From assembly GCF_001949145.1 (NCBI RefSeq), contig NW_019091363.1:1492814-1524178 (forward strand): a stretch of 31,365 nt of DNA. The letters are read 5' to 3'. This DNA comes from Acanthaster planci (Eukaryota; Echinodermata; Asteroidea; Valvatida; Acanthasteridae). Numbering within the stretch: position 1 is the first letter of the stretch; every line of letters begins with the position of its first letter. Position numbers and translations under genes: made by a program. The notes below the pieces were generated by a model. The model was not told where the DNA came from, ran no database searches, and saw only the letters and a program-made list of their open reading frames with translations. Positions 20,266 to 30,127 of the stretch are shown here, piece after piece.

Positions 20266-21132
20266 TAGGGATTAACCGATGATCGGATTGGACATCGGAT
20301 TGGGCCAGTGGGCAACATCGGCAAAACATCGGATCGGCAAAATCTGACCTTCCTTGCCAATGTGAGTCCAAATGCAAATTTCATATTTTTTATTTGAGCA
20401 TGAATAAAAGAGTGTTTTTATTTCCATTTGGTGAGATAAATGAACAGTTAAACCCACCTGAAGCATCCCTGAAAATTACATCTACACGATCCGTGCTGCA
20501 ACATCTCAATGCATGGACTGTGGGCCAGGAGCAGTCAGTGTACATGTTTACCATTTCCATTCATTGCCATGAAAAGAGCCAGGGAACTACACCGCGTGTG
20601 GCACCATGAGTTGCTGTGTGACCAGTCTCAGGGTAGCCTGAGATTTAGCCTTTACTCAAGGCATGCGTGGCTACCTGGACACACGATGCACACCTCAGCC
20701 ATTGGTGCGACAAAAACACCAACTCGAGTGGCGAAGCCACGAGCTAAGCATGGTGTACCAGTGCTATGCCTTGACTAACATGGCTAAAGGCTGGCCATGA
20801 TTCAGGCCGAGGTGCTGTGTGTCTATTCTTAATGTATGCATTGTGTGCATTGGGTTTGAATACAACGGAGCACATACAATCGGTATCATGCAAAAGGCGA
20901 TGTGATGTACACAATTCTCTCAACTCAGTGACAGTAAAGGCAAAAACCTAATCCTATTCCCAGTAATGTGTAAACTGACATTTTAAATTTTAAGGGAGTA
21001 CACTGGTTTTGTGTTGTTATGAGCAGGTCTCCATCTTGTTTAGGTTGCATTTTCAGTTGTTGGTAAAAACGTCGCATCGGATCGGACATCAGCTGATATT
21101 CCACAGATAAAACCTACATCAGTTGATCCCTG
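20266..21132. mobile_element. hAT-like non-autonomous element, about 867 bp
   Basis: The left end TAGGGATTAACCGATG and the inverted right end CAGGGATCAACTGATG form a terminal repeat resembling hAT ends (CAGGGAT...). Flanks tatagagat (20257-20265) and tataggat (21133-21140) look like a slightly eroded 8-bp target duplication, as hAT elements make. Subterminal CATCGGATCGG words recur near both ends. I see no transposase frame. Confidence 0.6.
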
Positions 21133-21533
21133 TATAGGATGCTGGTGTTCCCTCACCCTGATCAATCACTGAGAAATCCTTGTTATGCCATTGCACACTA
21201 CAGCCACAAAATGTGACCAGACCCAGCCGAACAATCAATAGGTTGCTATAACTACCTCTGAGCCGCATGCCTTCAAACATCTTGCAACTTTGGAAATCGG
21301 TCGGAACTGCCAATGTTTTTTGCCTCCACATACTCACACTGTGTAGTCTTGTCAAGATGTCAAAGAGAGTGTGACCTCAAAATGAAGACTCAAATGTACC
21401 CGGTCTTAGTTGTAAGATAAATATTGAAAGGTTCTTGTAAGGCTCATTATTTATGGATTTGGTCTGGAATGTAAAATGGAGTTGCATTTCAGATCTTGGA
21501 GATTGGATGCAATATTGGATTCTTTTGCTCCAG

Positions 21534-21678
21534 TTTCACCACCGTGACCCCGGCATTGTTGGACTCCTTACCAGTGATCAGGTCCCACCAGGTCAGACAA
21601 TCTTCTACGGCATGATAGCTGACGGCATCCACACAAACCCTGCAGCTCTCAGGATAGCGTACAGGGCCCACCCTGAAG
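21534..21678 (+). CDS. AMDHD2: AMDHD2 coding exon 6 (residues 239-287)
   Basis: Acceptor cttttgctccag, donor GAAG|gtaagg. It reads [15 protein letters not shown] and later [20 protein letters not shown]; His271 in DGIHTNP is the substrate-contacting histidine of this family. Confidence 0.93.
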
Positions 21679-21851
21679 GTAAGGCATGCTCGGGGTATGG
21701 GTAATTGTCCACTTCTGTTTGGGCCGTTTCTGTTTCTCATCGTCAGTGTGGTGTTCACTCTTTGCAGTCACCTCCCAAGTTTGGTTTGCCACAGATTTAA
21801 CTCGCTAGCCATGATTTGTCCTCCCATTGTGCCTTCCTGTTAATTAAAAGA

Positions 21852-22005
21852 ATAAATATGCACGGCTGGTCTTAAATACTCGTTTAAGACCGACTCAGGA
21901 GAAGGGGCACGACTTAAATGCTTGCTCTACAGGCAAAGGTATTAATAGCATCCGTTCTCAGTCGGTCTTAGGCGAATGTTTAAGACTGGCCAAGCACATA
22001 TTTAT
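21852..22005. repeat. Inverted repeat of about 52-nt arms with TCTTAA/GGTCTTA words
   Basis: 21852-21903 pairs with 21952-22005 (ATAAATATG, CTTAAA, AAGACCGACT shared). A related fragment, AGACCGGCAAAGCACAGATT, is at 22268-22287 and another short piece at about 22,430-22,441, suggesting remains of a larger or duplicated element. Confidence 0.55.
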
Positions 22006-22459
22006 ACCAAGAAGTCAAAACAAGCTTTAAAGTTACAACTTTGAAACGATTTTGCTCAACAGTTGTACTCAATTTTTTTTTTTCAACCACCCCTCTTGTC
22101 ACTTCATGGTATGTTCCTCTCGCGGCTAATCATAAACAGTCGACTTATATGGAGATAGGCACACACGTGGCGTGTACTATCAGAGGTGGTGCAGAACTGA
22201 ATGAGCCGATGGCGAGAGATGTGAAACTAGCCTCCATTCTCCTGCAGCAGTTTCAACCAATATTTCAGACCGGCAAAGCACAGATTTATTGCTCTTCTTA
22301 AAAACTTCATGAGTCAGAAAATAAAAACGAGTTTAAAATTGATGAATTTCCAATCGTTTTTTTCACCAATTTTACTTCAATTTTTCCAAGCACCTGTGCC
22401 TCTACGAGCCTCTGCTTTATCACTTGTTTTAAGACTGGCCACATGACATGCTATTCGCT

Positions 22460-23078
22460 TCTTTGCACGCCTCCGCCATAGTCATGCAGAGCCTCGATCT
22501 GGCAGCTTCCCATGGATGTTGCTTATGTACTTTTGTGCTGGCTGCATTTAGTTCTTATACCAAGCAATTGGACAAAGCGATAGAGGGATTTCACATTTGC
22601 GCCATCTGCGCATATCTGCATCGAAACCGAGGCTCTCTGTGTTGAACTACGTCGTGCGCGCCCGCGGAGTCGACACAGTACATGGAGTATATGGTTCGTA
22701 AGTGTGACGCCACTTCAGTTTAAACCACGCCCACTGCACAAGATACACGGCATTCGCAGGTACGTTAGTGCGCGGTCAATTGTCGTTATTTTTTCTTTTG
22801 ATTGTACGAGTCAAGTCATCCTGAAAGACTCTTCCACAAAAATTTGCAGCCTGAAAAGTCTGAATTTAACATACCTTTATGTATTTTGTGTCTTGACTCC
22901 TTACTTTCAGTCGTCTGATCGTACTAAGAATTGAAGCTGACACATACAGCCTCGTTTTCAAATACGGAAGTGCGCAGATCAACGCTAAAAGCGTTGTATT
23001 GGGATCCCTCTATTCTGATGCCATTGTACAAGCTGCCAGTTGCAGGCTCTGCATGCCTATGGCGGCAGCGTGCAAAGA
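22460..23078. repeat. Foldback repeat with 49-nt outer arms
   Basis: 22460-22508 and 23030-23078 are inverted copies with about 6 mismatches (shared cores CCGCCATAG/GCATGCAGAGCCT and CTGGCAGCTT). Further inside, about 22,610-22,650 and 22,940-22,985 are also inverted and similar (CGAGGCT...TGTGT), so this looks like an older foldback transposon. The loop includes a CpG-rich patch at 22,650-22,673. Confidence 0.6.
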
Positions 23079-23527
23079 GCAACTTGACCAATGGCTAAAG
23101 AGTCTTTTAGTATTTATGACCATGGAATTTTTTTTTACTGCACAGGTGTTCAATCATTTTTTTTCTTTTTTCTTTTTTTAACTTGCACTGTCTCTTACAG
23201 GTTTGTGGTGTTTGGCCTACTTATGGGAGCCTGTAAAGGACACATCACATGTATGTGCATACTGGTTTACAGGCATATGTTGTGTAATGTGTGTGACTAA
23301 TTTTGATTGAATGCGCTTCAAACACATTTACTGCTCTAGGTGCTGGGTATGCTGCTTCAAGAATAACCAGAAAGGAGCAAGTTTTGAGACAAACATGTTC
23401 AAACCCATTGGCTCATGAAGGTTTCAAATCTGGTTATTTTCAGTCGTGCATTTCCTTCATGCAAACTAATTGTGATGCACTAAAAACTTCCAACTGCAAA
23501 TATTTATAATGTTAGGACTTACAGTAT

Positions 23528-24040
23528 TTAAAGAGGACCTCTAAGGAAAACATGTTTTCTCTGATTTTATCTGTTCAAATAAATATGGACGCATCCAAAT
23601 CGAATGCAGTGTCATTTGTCTTCAGAGCTCAATTATAAAAACTCAAAAGGTTTTTTTTTCCTCTGTTTTTCTCACTATTCTGAATGTTGATTGCATCATT
23701 TGGAGAAAACAGAAAGTGAAGGGAACTCTCACCGTGTGTTCGTGGTGGATAAACCCTTGTGCCTGCCAAACAATAGCTACATGCATTGTTTGGCACGCAC
23801 ATACACAGGTTTACCCACTACAAACACAGGACAAGTGTTCCCCTCATTTTCTTTGTTTTCTCTGAATGGCACAATCTACTTTCAGAATTCGCATCTTGGC
23901 ATGAACAGAAAAAAAGCCTGTTTCGCTTGGTATAGTTGAGCTCTGAAGACAAATGACGCTGCGTTCCTTTTGTATGCTTCCATATTTATTTGAACAGATA
24001 AAATCAGAGAAAACATGTTTTCCCTAGAGGTGCTTTTTAA
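23528..24040. mobile_element. 513-bp foldback element (near-complete palindrome) with 6-bp target duplication
   Basis: The sequence is an inverted duplication about a 10-nt loop (23775-23784), with GCCAAACAAT and ATTGTTTGGC at its neck and about 245-nt arms. The outer 100 nt of the arms are the most alike (for example AAACATGTTTTCTCTGATTT on both arms). CAGTAT flanks both ends (23522-23527, 24041-24046). It has no coding capacity. Confidence 0.8.
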
Positions 24041-24189
24041 CAGTATCTGTCATTCAAAGGCGCCGATATGCTACCATCACTTTTGCTTATCAGGCTAACA
24101 CTCCCTGAACATTTCGGAAACCATCTCAGCTCCTTTAGGGGTCGGATCCTACCATTTGAGGCAACTTACTGCTAAACACAAGAACCGTG

Positions 24190-24330
24190 TGCGGCCTGAC
24201 AGGTACCCAATTACTCCTGGTTAGAGAGAGGCATGTACACCAAAGGGTCAAGTGACTTGCTGAAGGTCACGACATGTAACCACCTGCTGGGATTTGAAAC
24301 CCTAAACACAAGGCCTGTCATTCCGTATTT
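24190..24330. repeat. Second L2/MIR-like tail fragment
   Basis: TACCCAATTACTCCTGGTTA, then GTGACTTGCTGAAGGTCACG and CTGGGATTTGAAACCC follow the same order as the fragment at 16,320-16,495. Confidence 0.5.
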
Positions 24331-24671
24331 GTGGGTACAACATACAATTGAAATTACGCAGAAGTTGCGAGGACCAAAAATGTTATGGGGACTCCATATG
24401 GGTTTGGTCCCCACAGCTCGGTCTTGACTTTTCTAAGAAGAAACATCATCCCCTCAGTGCGGTGATGGCAGTACCCACCTATTTCCATGCAGTTTCCGAC
24501 ATACCATTTTCTGGTTCTTGGTGCTTCAGCTGGAAAATGCTGGCCTGTCTTATGCCCAGAGTGTCCAGCATCATTCAAAGTGCACTCTTCGTGACTGTTG
24601 CCAGTTGAAAACAACAGTGGAGCCAATTGGATGATTGTGTGATTTTGGGTGTCTCTGTGTGTGTATGCCAG

Positions 24672-24801
24672 GTATTGTGCTGGTGACAGATGCCATAGCG
24701 GCTACCGGACTGCCGAGTGGCATACACCAACTTGGCAGCGTGACCGTGCAAGTTGATGGGGACCGGGCTTACGTGGCAGGAACACAGACGCTATGTGGAA
24801 G
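24672..24801 (+). CDS. AMDHD2: AMDHD2 coding exon 7 (residues 287-330)
   Basis: Acceptor gtgtgtatgccag, donor GGAAG|gtgtgt. It reads IVLVTDAIAATGLPSG, with Asp293 the presumed catalytic acid/base, then RAYVAGTQTLCG. AG at the exon end joins C of exon 8 to give Ser330. Confidence 0.92.
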
Positions 24802-25671
24802 GTGTGTCTAGCGTACATGAAACAAAACTAATGCAGTGAATTCAAGCAGCTCTTTAATAGTCAGTTTTGTTCTCAGTACCCAGGAGTAGGCCCGTATGAA
24901 ATGAATGGATTTTGCTATTCGCCAGAGCACAGGTTGTAATGGACTTGTCGTATACTTGGTGTATACCATCTTCATCAGAGAGCAGAGTTTTCTTAGTGAA
25001 CCGACAGCTGCCAGTTCACTGATCCTAAACCTCCTAGATTTTAACATATTACAGAATGGTTTGGAGGGTTGAAGAAGACAGATCCCCACTACAGTTACCT
25101 TCCCTTTGGGCTTGACACTCCTTTAAAGTTAAAGTGCAAAGAACGTGCCATTTGTTTTCTACCTAGTGCAGGATTTTGGAGGATTCGTGATGATAAGGGA
25201 GGGTTTTGGAAGCAAACAGTCACCGTTAGCAAGCCAGATAGGTGCTCAGTTTGTCAGGTCTTGTGGCATCACATGCAGCTTGTAAACTACATGTGCACAT
25301 GGTGTGGATCTCATCACTGAAGAGATCAATATTAATGTGTCCATTTTTTTCTGTTAACATTTACATGAAGTAGTCATCCATGAGTGAGTTGAAAATGGTT
25401 GAATCTTGGTATAGGTACCAGTATTTATCATATGTTCCAAAGCAAGATTAGCCATGTATACAAGGTTTTTATCCGAGGCTGCCATTTTGGAGTTGGACAG
25501 CTGTTCATACACATCGTGTACAAGAAGCAAAACAACTGAACAACCGATAATGGTTGAAATAGCAAAACTGTACTGTCCATATAACTGTTCGCATGCAGAA
25601 CCCCTCTTTTGAGTCTAGAGTGGAATGTTAGGATCAAGTTGAATTTGTGTTGCTTTTGTATCGACCGTCAG
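24802..25671 (+). other. AMDHD2 intron 7
   Basis: About 0.87 kb. I see no repeat family, exon or RNA gene. An open frame at 25,069-25,320 has no recognisable similarity. Confidence 0.6.
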
Positions 25672-25930
25672 CACCGCCATGATGGACAGCTGTGTGCGGC
25701 ACTTCAAGCAGGCCACAGGTTGCACCACAGTGGAGGCCCTGGAAGCCGCCACCCTCCACCCTGCCCAGCTCCTCAACATCCATCACCTCAAGGGCACCCT
25801 GGAGTACGGCACCGACGCCGACTTCATCCTCCTGGACGAGGGGCTGAACGTCAAGCGGACCTACATAGGAGGCAAGATGGTGTGGGATGCTAGCCCCGCT
25901 GAGGAAATGACAAGCAGGCCTTTCTTGTAA
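25672..25930 (+). CDS. AMDHD2: AMDHD2 coding exon 8, C-terminus (residues 330-415)
   Basis: The acceptor is tgtatcgaccgtcag. The frame reads MMDSCVRHFKQATGCTTVEA, then ATLHPAQLLNI, GTLEYGTDADFILLDEGLNV and the ending SRPFL with TAA at 25928-25930. This matches the C-terminal strands of the amidohydrolase fold (GADADFVVLD-like). The middle of the exon is strikingly GC-rich and prefers C or G at third positions, unlike the other exons. Confidence 0.92.
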
Positions 25931-26134
25931 ATCACCAGTAAAATGCGGTTGGCGTTATTCTTGAGTCGGCCATCTTGAACCGACAGCAAGGCAATCCCTG
26001 TATAGATATTCTGAAAATTGAATATATGTTGGAATGAAGATTATGCAATGGGGCAAATTATAGATTACTGTCCGTGTGTTCCGATGGGCAATTCCAAAGT
26101 ATAGATAAAGCATCAGGTCGTCTTTATGTTTTTG

Positions 26135-26140
26135 AATAAA
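26135..26140 (+). terminator. AMDHD2: AMDHD2 polyadenylation signal AATAAA
   Basis: This is the first AATAAA after the stop codon, 205 nt downstream. It would give a short 3' UTR with cleavage near 26,155. Other AATAAA hexamers follow at about 26,378 and 26,537. Confidence 0.5.
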
Positions 26141-26159
26141 AGTTAAAAAAAAGCAAAAC

Positions 26160-27937
26160 GGGGCTGTACCTTTAACTGTGGCCAAATAGGCGTCTTCCTG
26201 TTCCGAGTGTTCACTGAACAAAGTGGATTCAGGGAGTGCAATCCAAACTGGCCATGTGAAAAAAAGCCCATTAAGCATTAGGGGTAAGATGCATATCATT
26301 GCACCCTATGGGGGTACAGCTCTTCCCATAGGTGCCGTATTACATCCAACTCTTATCCAAGACTCTGTGATTCATCTTAATAAATCACTTGTGAATTTGA
26401 GATATACCTTGTGTCTTTATGCCGACATTTAAATTGTGAAGCCTTACATGTACTTGGATGCAAAAACAGACACCATCTACCATTTTATATGCATTACCAA
26501 AATCCATCTCGAAATGATCAGACATCCACCTTGAGAAAATAAACACAAATCTTCATTTATTGATCACTGATAAAACTAAGTACATTTTTTTGGCATCCAG
26601 ATACCTTCAAAATAACTTGTGGTTTATTTCATTTCACAGAGCATACCATGGCATCATGGCAAACTGCTCGGTGGGGAATTACTCGTTGGAAATACCTGTA
26701 TGCTTTATACCTGAGTTTCAAGTTTTTAATGACAATCAGGATTTCTTGTGTACATGTACCTGTGTTTGCAGCAGGCACCTGGTTCCAATAAAGCACATTC
26801 CCCGCAATTGGCCAATCTGCACGATTGCCCGTTCTCTCTGCACGATTGGTTAATCCATCTTGAAAATTCTCATTTTACTTCCCCGTTTTTGAAAAAATCT
26901 TCCACAGCCATGACTTAGGAAAAACTAGCTGATGGTCAGTTTATTGACAAATCGCGCAGTAAGATTAACCAATCGCATAAGGAGGGCAGTGATCACACAG
27001 ATCGACCAATTGTGGCCAACACACCTGCATGTAAGCAACAGCCCCGTTAATCAGTTTGTATCAATGCACTCAGCAGTTTGTAGATAGGAATATTTCTACA
27101 GCAGGATTTGAACCACAGACATTTCAACTTCCATATCAAGTCTCTTGTTCCTCCTAAGCGTTTCACAAACACTCTGTCTTCCTCCCTTCCGTAAGCTGTA
27201 GGCATCCGTAATTTATGCATCGATTAAAATTCCTCTTAGAGAATCTTCCAAAATCAAATACTTCCTCTCTTCAAGATCCCTCCGTCCAAAATGTTTGGAA
27301 CCGCTGGGCAGTTGAAGAATGATAAAGATGTATTTCCTTACCATGAGATATGCACTATATACTGACACATGCAGTGTATACCATAAGAACCACTGGTATT
27401 TTCATTGAATTATATGTAAATCCAGTTGCATTTATTTCATGACCAGCTTTGAAGCATTTTGATAAGGGTAGTGCGGCACACGTATCCCCAACCTTCCACG
27501 TTCTACTGACACTAATTGCCTGAGATATACACATAACTGGTTTGTTGGCTTACAGAATGTAGAGTTGCTATATTTCGCATGGATTCCATGTTGCAAATTT
27601 GTGGAAATTTGCAATGTCGTTTCTTTGGTGTTTGTGGTTATTGGCAAATAAAAAAACTGGAAAGTCCAGAATCATAGTTTGATAGGCGTGGTGATACATT
27701 TGTATCATTTTGAATCGGTGGTCATCGGGTTCCTTCAAGTGACAGTTTTGGTTACATTTTAAAACAGGAAATTAGTAAAACTATGCTTAGGACGTTTTTT
27801 GTTATACTTTTGACTCCGTCTAAGGAACCTTGTTGTAAATAAGGTATTTTAGCACCTTTTTGTACAGTAAACACAGAAAATTTGACATACCAGTTTCTGG
27901 GAGACAGATTCATAAGAACTGTTTTCACTAAGACATC
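26160..27937. other. Intergenic region between the AMDHD2 and VMA21 3' ends
   Basis: I see no gene here. It holds one pair of inverted repeats (26805-26858 with 26961-27012) and otherwise AT-rich unique-looking sequence. The right limit depends on where VMA21 transcripts end. Confidence 0.55.
26805..27012. repeat. Inverted repeat, about 53-nt arms, intergenic
   Basis: 26805-26858 and 26961-27012 are diverged inverted copies sharing CAATTGG, GATCTG/AATCTG and the core CGATTGGTTAATC, separated by about 100 nt. They may be a decayed foldback element. Confidence 0.55.
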
Positions 27938-27943
27938 TTTATT
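27938..27943 (-). terminator. VMA21: Candidate VMA21 polyadenylation signal (AATAAA on minus strand)
   Basis: This is the nearest AATAAA on the minus strand that I noticed downstream of the VMA21 stop, implying a 3' UTR of about 1.3 kb. An ATTAAA near 28,092 could be used instead. I did not find AATAAA on that strand closer to the stop. Confidence 0.3.
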
Positions 27944-28370
27944 TTCATGCTAAATATAAATTTAAAAGGCCAAAGTAATAAACCAGTTAGGAAAATGTTT
28001 CTGTTTGAAAATATGTGGAATATGATAGATTAACAAACATTTACTAACCAATTTTACCACAGTGCTGTAATTCACTACCCAAAAAGCATTTAATTGTTTC
28101 ATTGTGGTACATATTCTTAACAATTCCTTGAATCCTGTTTGCTACATTTTCAAAGTTTGTTGGTTTAAATAGAGTGATCAGTGTTAGAAAATGATTATGA
28201 AAATAATAAACAGACAAAATTCCATCTCTGACAAAATTACTGTTCATCTGTCCCAGTTTTGCTTTCACGGCAAGGAATCAAAACTATGCTTCTAACACCT
28301 GGAGATGACACCATGACCAGCATGTCCCCTCCAAATGTGTTTATCTATCAGTCTACCAGTGTTGCAGACA

Positions 28371-28494
28371 AGTCCATCACAAGTCCATAAGACCAGACAA
28401 AAGTAGCAGGCTGAATAGTGACAAAGGGATGCGTATCGCGGTTCATTTGAGTAGCACTTGACTTGTTTTAAGACTGGAGGACTTGTGATGGACT
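28371..28494. repeat. Inverted repeat with 16-bp perfect arms
   Basis: AGTCCATCACAAGTCC at 28371-28386 is inverted at 28479-28494; adjacent inner sequence (ATAAGACCAGAC against CCAGTCTTA) is also partly complementary. Confidence 0.7.
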
Positions 28495-29228
28495 CAACCA
28501 CCATACACAACACCAAGAAAGGGGTTGGAAGCAGACCATTTGGGATATGCAGTGTACATGTTAATATATCTCATACATATTCATGATCTAGTACTTCAAT
28601 CTCCTTCTGAAAAGTAGAGAAATGGGTCAACTGACTCTCTGGCCTGATGCACAGTGGAATCAATGTCAGGGACCTCCTCCAGAAGCCTTTTTCCAGTGAC
28701 AGATTTTTGCTGTAACAAAAACTTGGACCACTGTACGAAGGACAACCAAACGATAAGTTAAATATTTTTCCTCTTCACAGTACACTTGGCATTTTGTAAC
28801 CAGATTTTGCTGCAAATCAGTATCCACTGAAAAAAGAGCAGATGGGAAACCCTCTGTTTGGAAACACAAAATGATTTTACATTTTCAGTGCAGTATTTTG
28901 TAAGCAGCGCATTCACGAGTTTGCTCTTCCAAATCCAGTGACGTAGGATTCCCCTCAGTAGCCACATTGGATTCAGCAGGCTGTCTTTGATGAACTGCAC
29001 TCAAGAACTTCATTCACAAATAAAGATGAACATGTAATACACATGTACATGGTAATTTTGACAGCACGATCAAAGTGCATTAGTCTTGATGTCCATGCTG
29101 ATGTGACGTCAGTGACGTTGCACATGCCAATACATGTATGTACATGTACATGATAAATGCAGAAAGGGGGCGGCAAACTTAAGTCTTTGATTCGATTTGC
29201 AATGTGTGTAAATTGTCAAAGTCATGGC

Positions 29229-29377
29229 TCATTCCCTCTTAACTTCACGTATAGGTGGAGCTTGGGGCGTCTCTTTGAATGCCGCCCAGAGAAACATGGC
29301 AAGGACAATGTGGACTGTGACGACAGCCGTCATGGCTGCATAGAAGATGCTGTCAGAGCCCTTCATGTCAAACAAAC
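29229..29377 (-). CDS. VMA21: VMA21 coding exon 3, second membrane segment and C-terminus (residues 49-97)
   Basis: Acceptor gcttccttttcag. It reads LFDMKGSDSIFYAAMTAVV, then TVHIVLAMFLWAAFKE, and ends REVKRE with TGA at 29229-29231. The SxFYAAxxAVVxVHxVLAxF pattern is diagnostic of VMA21. Confidence 0.95.
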
Positions 29378-30014
29378 CTGAAAAGGAAGCAACAATCAAT
29401 GACTATTAACCTCAATTCCTTTGATGTGTTTGGGAAGGTTGCTCCCCAAGACCCCACAAAGTCCAACACTGCTGCAATGTATAACCTCATGGCAAATTTT
29501 TCATCCTTTTGGCAAGTGAAATATATAGACTCATGTATGTAAAGTAATGGTGGCTGTACTCTGGTCCTGGATCCATCAACATCTTACAAGGCAAGGTGTT
29601 GGATTTTATAGTGTGGGACTAGTCAAGGTTATCATTGTGAGAGTGTACTTCACTACTCTTCACTGCTTCACAAGAAGGAAAATTCATGTACACATGTATG
29701 AGGATTGAGCTTCAAAGTACATGTAGCGATCATGAGCCTAGTCCTCCATGATGAATACAATCATTCAATCAATTTGTACAATGTACGTGTACACAAGATT
29801 TTTAAGACCCATGGACATGATTCACATGTAATTGTGGTGCCATTTGGTTTCCAGAAGTAGATATGAACATGAAGGAATAGTCTATTCCTTCCTCCGTGAT
29901 ATGAAGATGTACAAATGTACGTGTCCAACTAGCCCAGGCTGGACGACATCTACATTACATCGCAATGTAATGTAGACGTTGTCCAACCTGGGCTGGTGTC
30001 CAACTTGAGCTTAC
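29378..30014 (-). other. VMA21 intron 2
   Basis: This 637-nt intron carries a 30-bp-arm hairpin beginning about 20 nt inside the donor (29931-29994), a 21-bp palindrome at 29871-29891, and several TACATGTA-like words. Confidence 0.7.
29931..29994. repeat. Hairpin with 30-bp arms beside the VMA21 exon 2 donor
   Basis: 29931-29960 and 29965-29994 are inverted with three mismatches (CCCAGG[C/T]TGGAC, TCTACATTACAT). TGTCCAACT also occurs directly on both sides (about 29,922 and 29,998), possibly marking an insertion. Confidence 0.8.
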
Positions 30015-30127
30015 CATCAAAAATGAAAGCTTTGGAAAAGAAGTACATAAAAACTGGGAAAAACAGCATAACGCCTGAGTAGAGGAAAACTGTCTTGAAT
30101 GGCGACATCGTGGATGGACCACCAATT
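30015..30127 (-). CDS. VMA21: VMA21 coding exon 2, first membrane segment (residues 11-49)
   Basis: Acceptor tttattgttaccag, donor GATG|gtaagc. It reads IGGPSTMSPFKTVFLYSGV, then MLFFPVFMYFFSKAFIFDG. The phase joins exactly with exons 1 and 3. Confidence 0.93.

Larger units (their letters stand above)
21679..24671 (+). other. AMDHD2 intron 6, repeat-filled
   Basis: This 3-kb intron is the longest in the gene and is largely composed of inverted-repeat elements: about 21,852-22,005, 22,460-23,078 and 23,528-24,040, followed by an L2/MIR-like fragment at about 24,190-24,330. No coding exon is needed, because exons 6 and 7 join in phase and match the family without a gap. Confidence 0.75.
14480..26160 (+). 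other. AMDHD2: AMDHD2 gene locus (N-acetylglucosamine-6-phosphate deacetylase), complete coding region
   Basis: The enzyme hydrolyses GlcNAc-6-phosphate to glucosamine-6-phosphate and acetate in the cytosol, returning amino sugars to the hexosamine pathway. Eight coding exons (214, 140, 55, 216, 89, 145, 130 and 259 nt) sum to 1248 nt, or 415 residues plus stop, close to the roughly 409 of the human protein. All junctions are GT..AG and in phase. Amidohydrolase landmarks are present: PGFIDAQING (the family's variant of HxH), HLEGPF with Glu141, GHS with His210, THLFNAM with His231, ADGIHTNP with His271, and VTDA with Asp293, the presumed catalytic base. Introns 5 and 6 are swollen by transposons. 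Upstream, an acceptor at 15911-15912 implies a noncoding first exon; downstream, AATAAA lies at 26135-26140. Confidence 0.93.

Noticed and set aside
20610-20820. Possible tRNA-like or SINE head inside the hAT-like element (GAGTGGCGAAGCCACGAG hairpin)
   Set aside because: I could not find A and B boxes in the right order or a cloverleaf; it reads better as a simple inverted stretch.
21840-24040. CRISPR array or bacterial mobile system suggested by many repeats
   Set aside because: Repeats are inverted, unequal in spacing and sit in a eukaryotic intron; there are no cas-like genes.
25609-25893. A 94-codon His/Pro/Gly-rich frame overlapping the last AMDHD2 exon
   Set aside because: It is a shadow of the GC-rich AMDHD2 exon in another frame; the real frame has clear family similarity.
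29103-29110. CRE-like TGACGTCA
   Set aside because: It lies downstream of the VMA21 stop codon, far from any start site seen here, and may be a chance palindrome.
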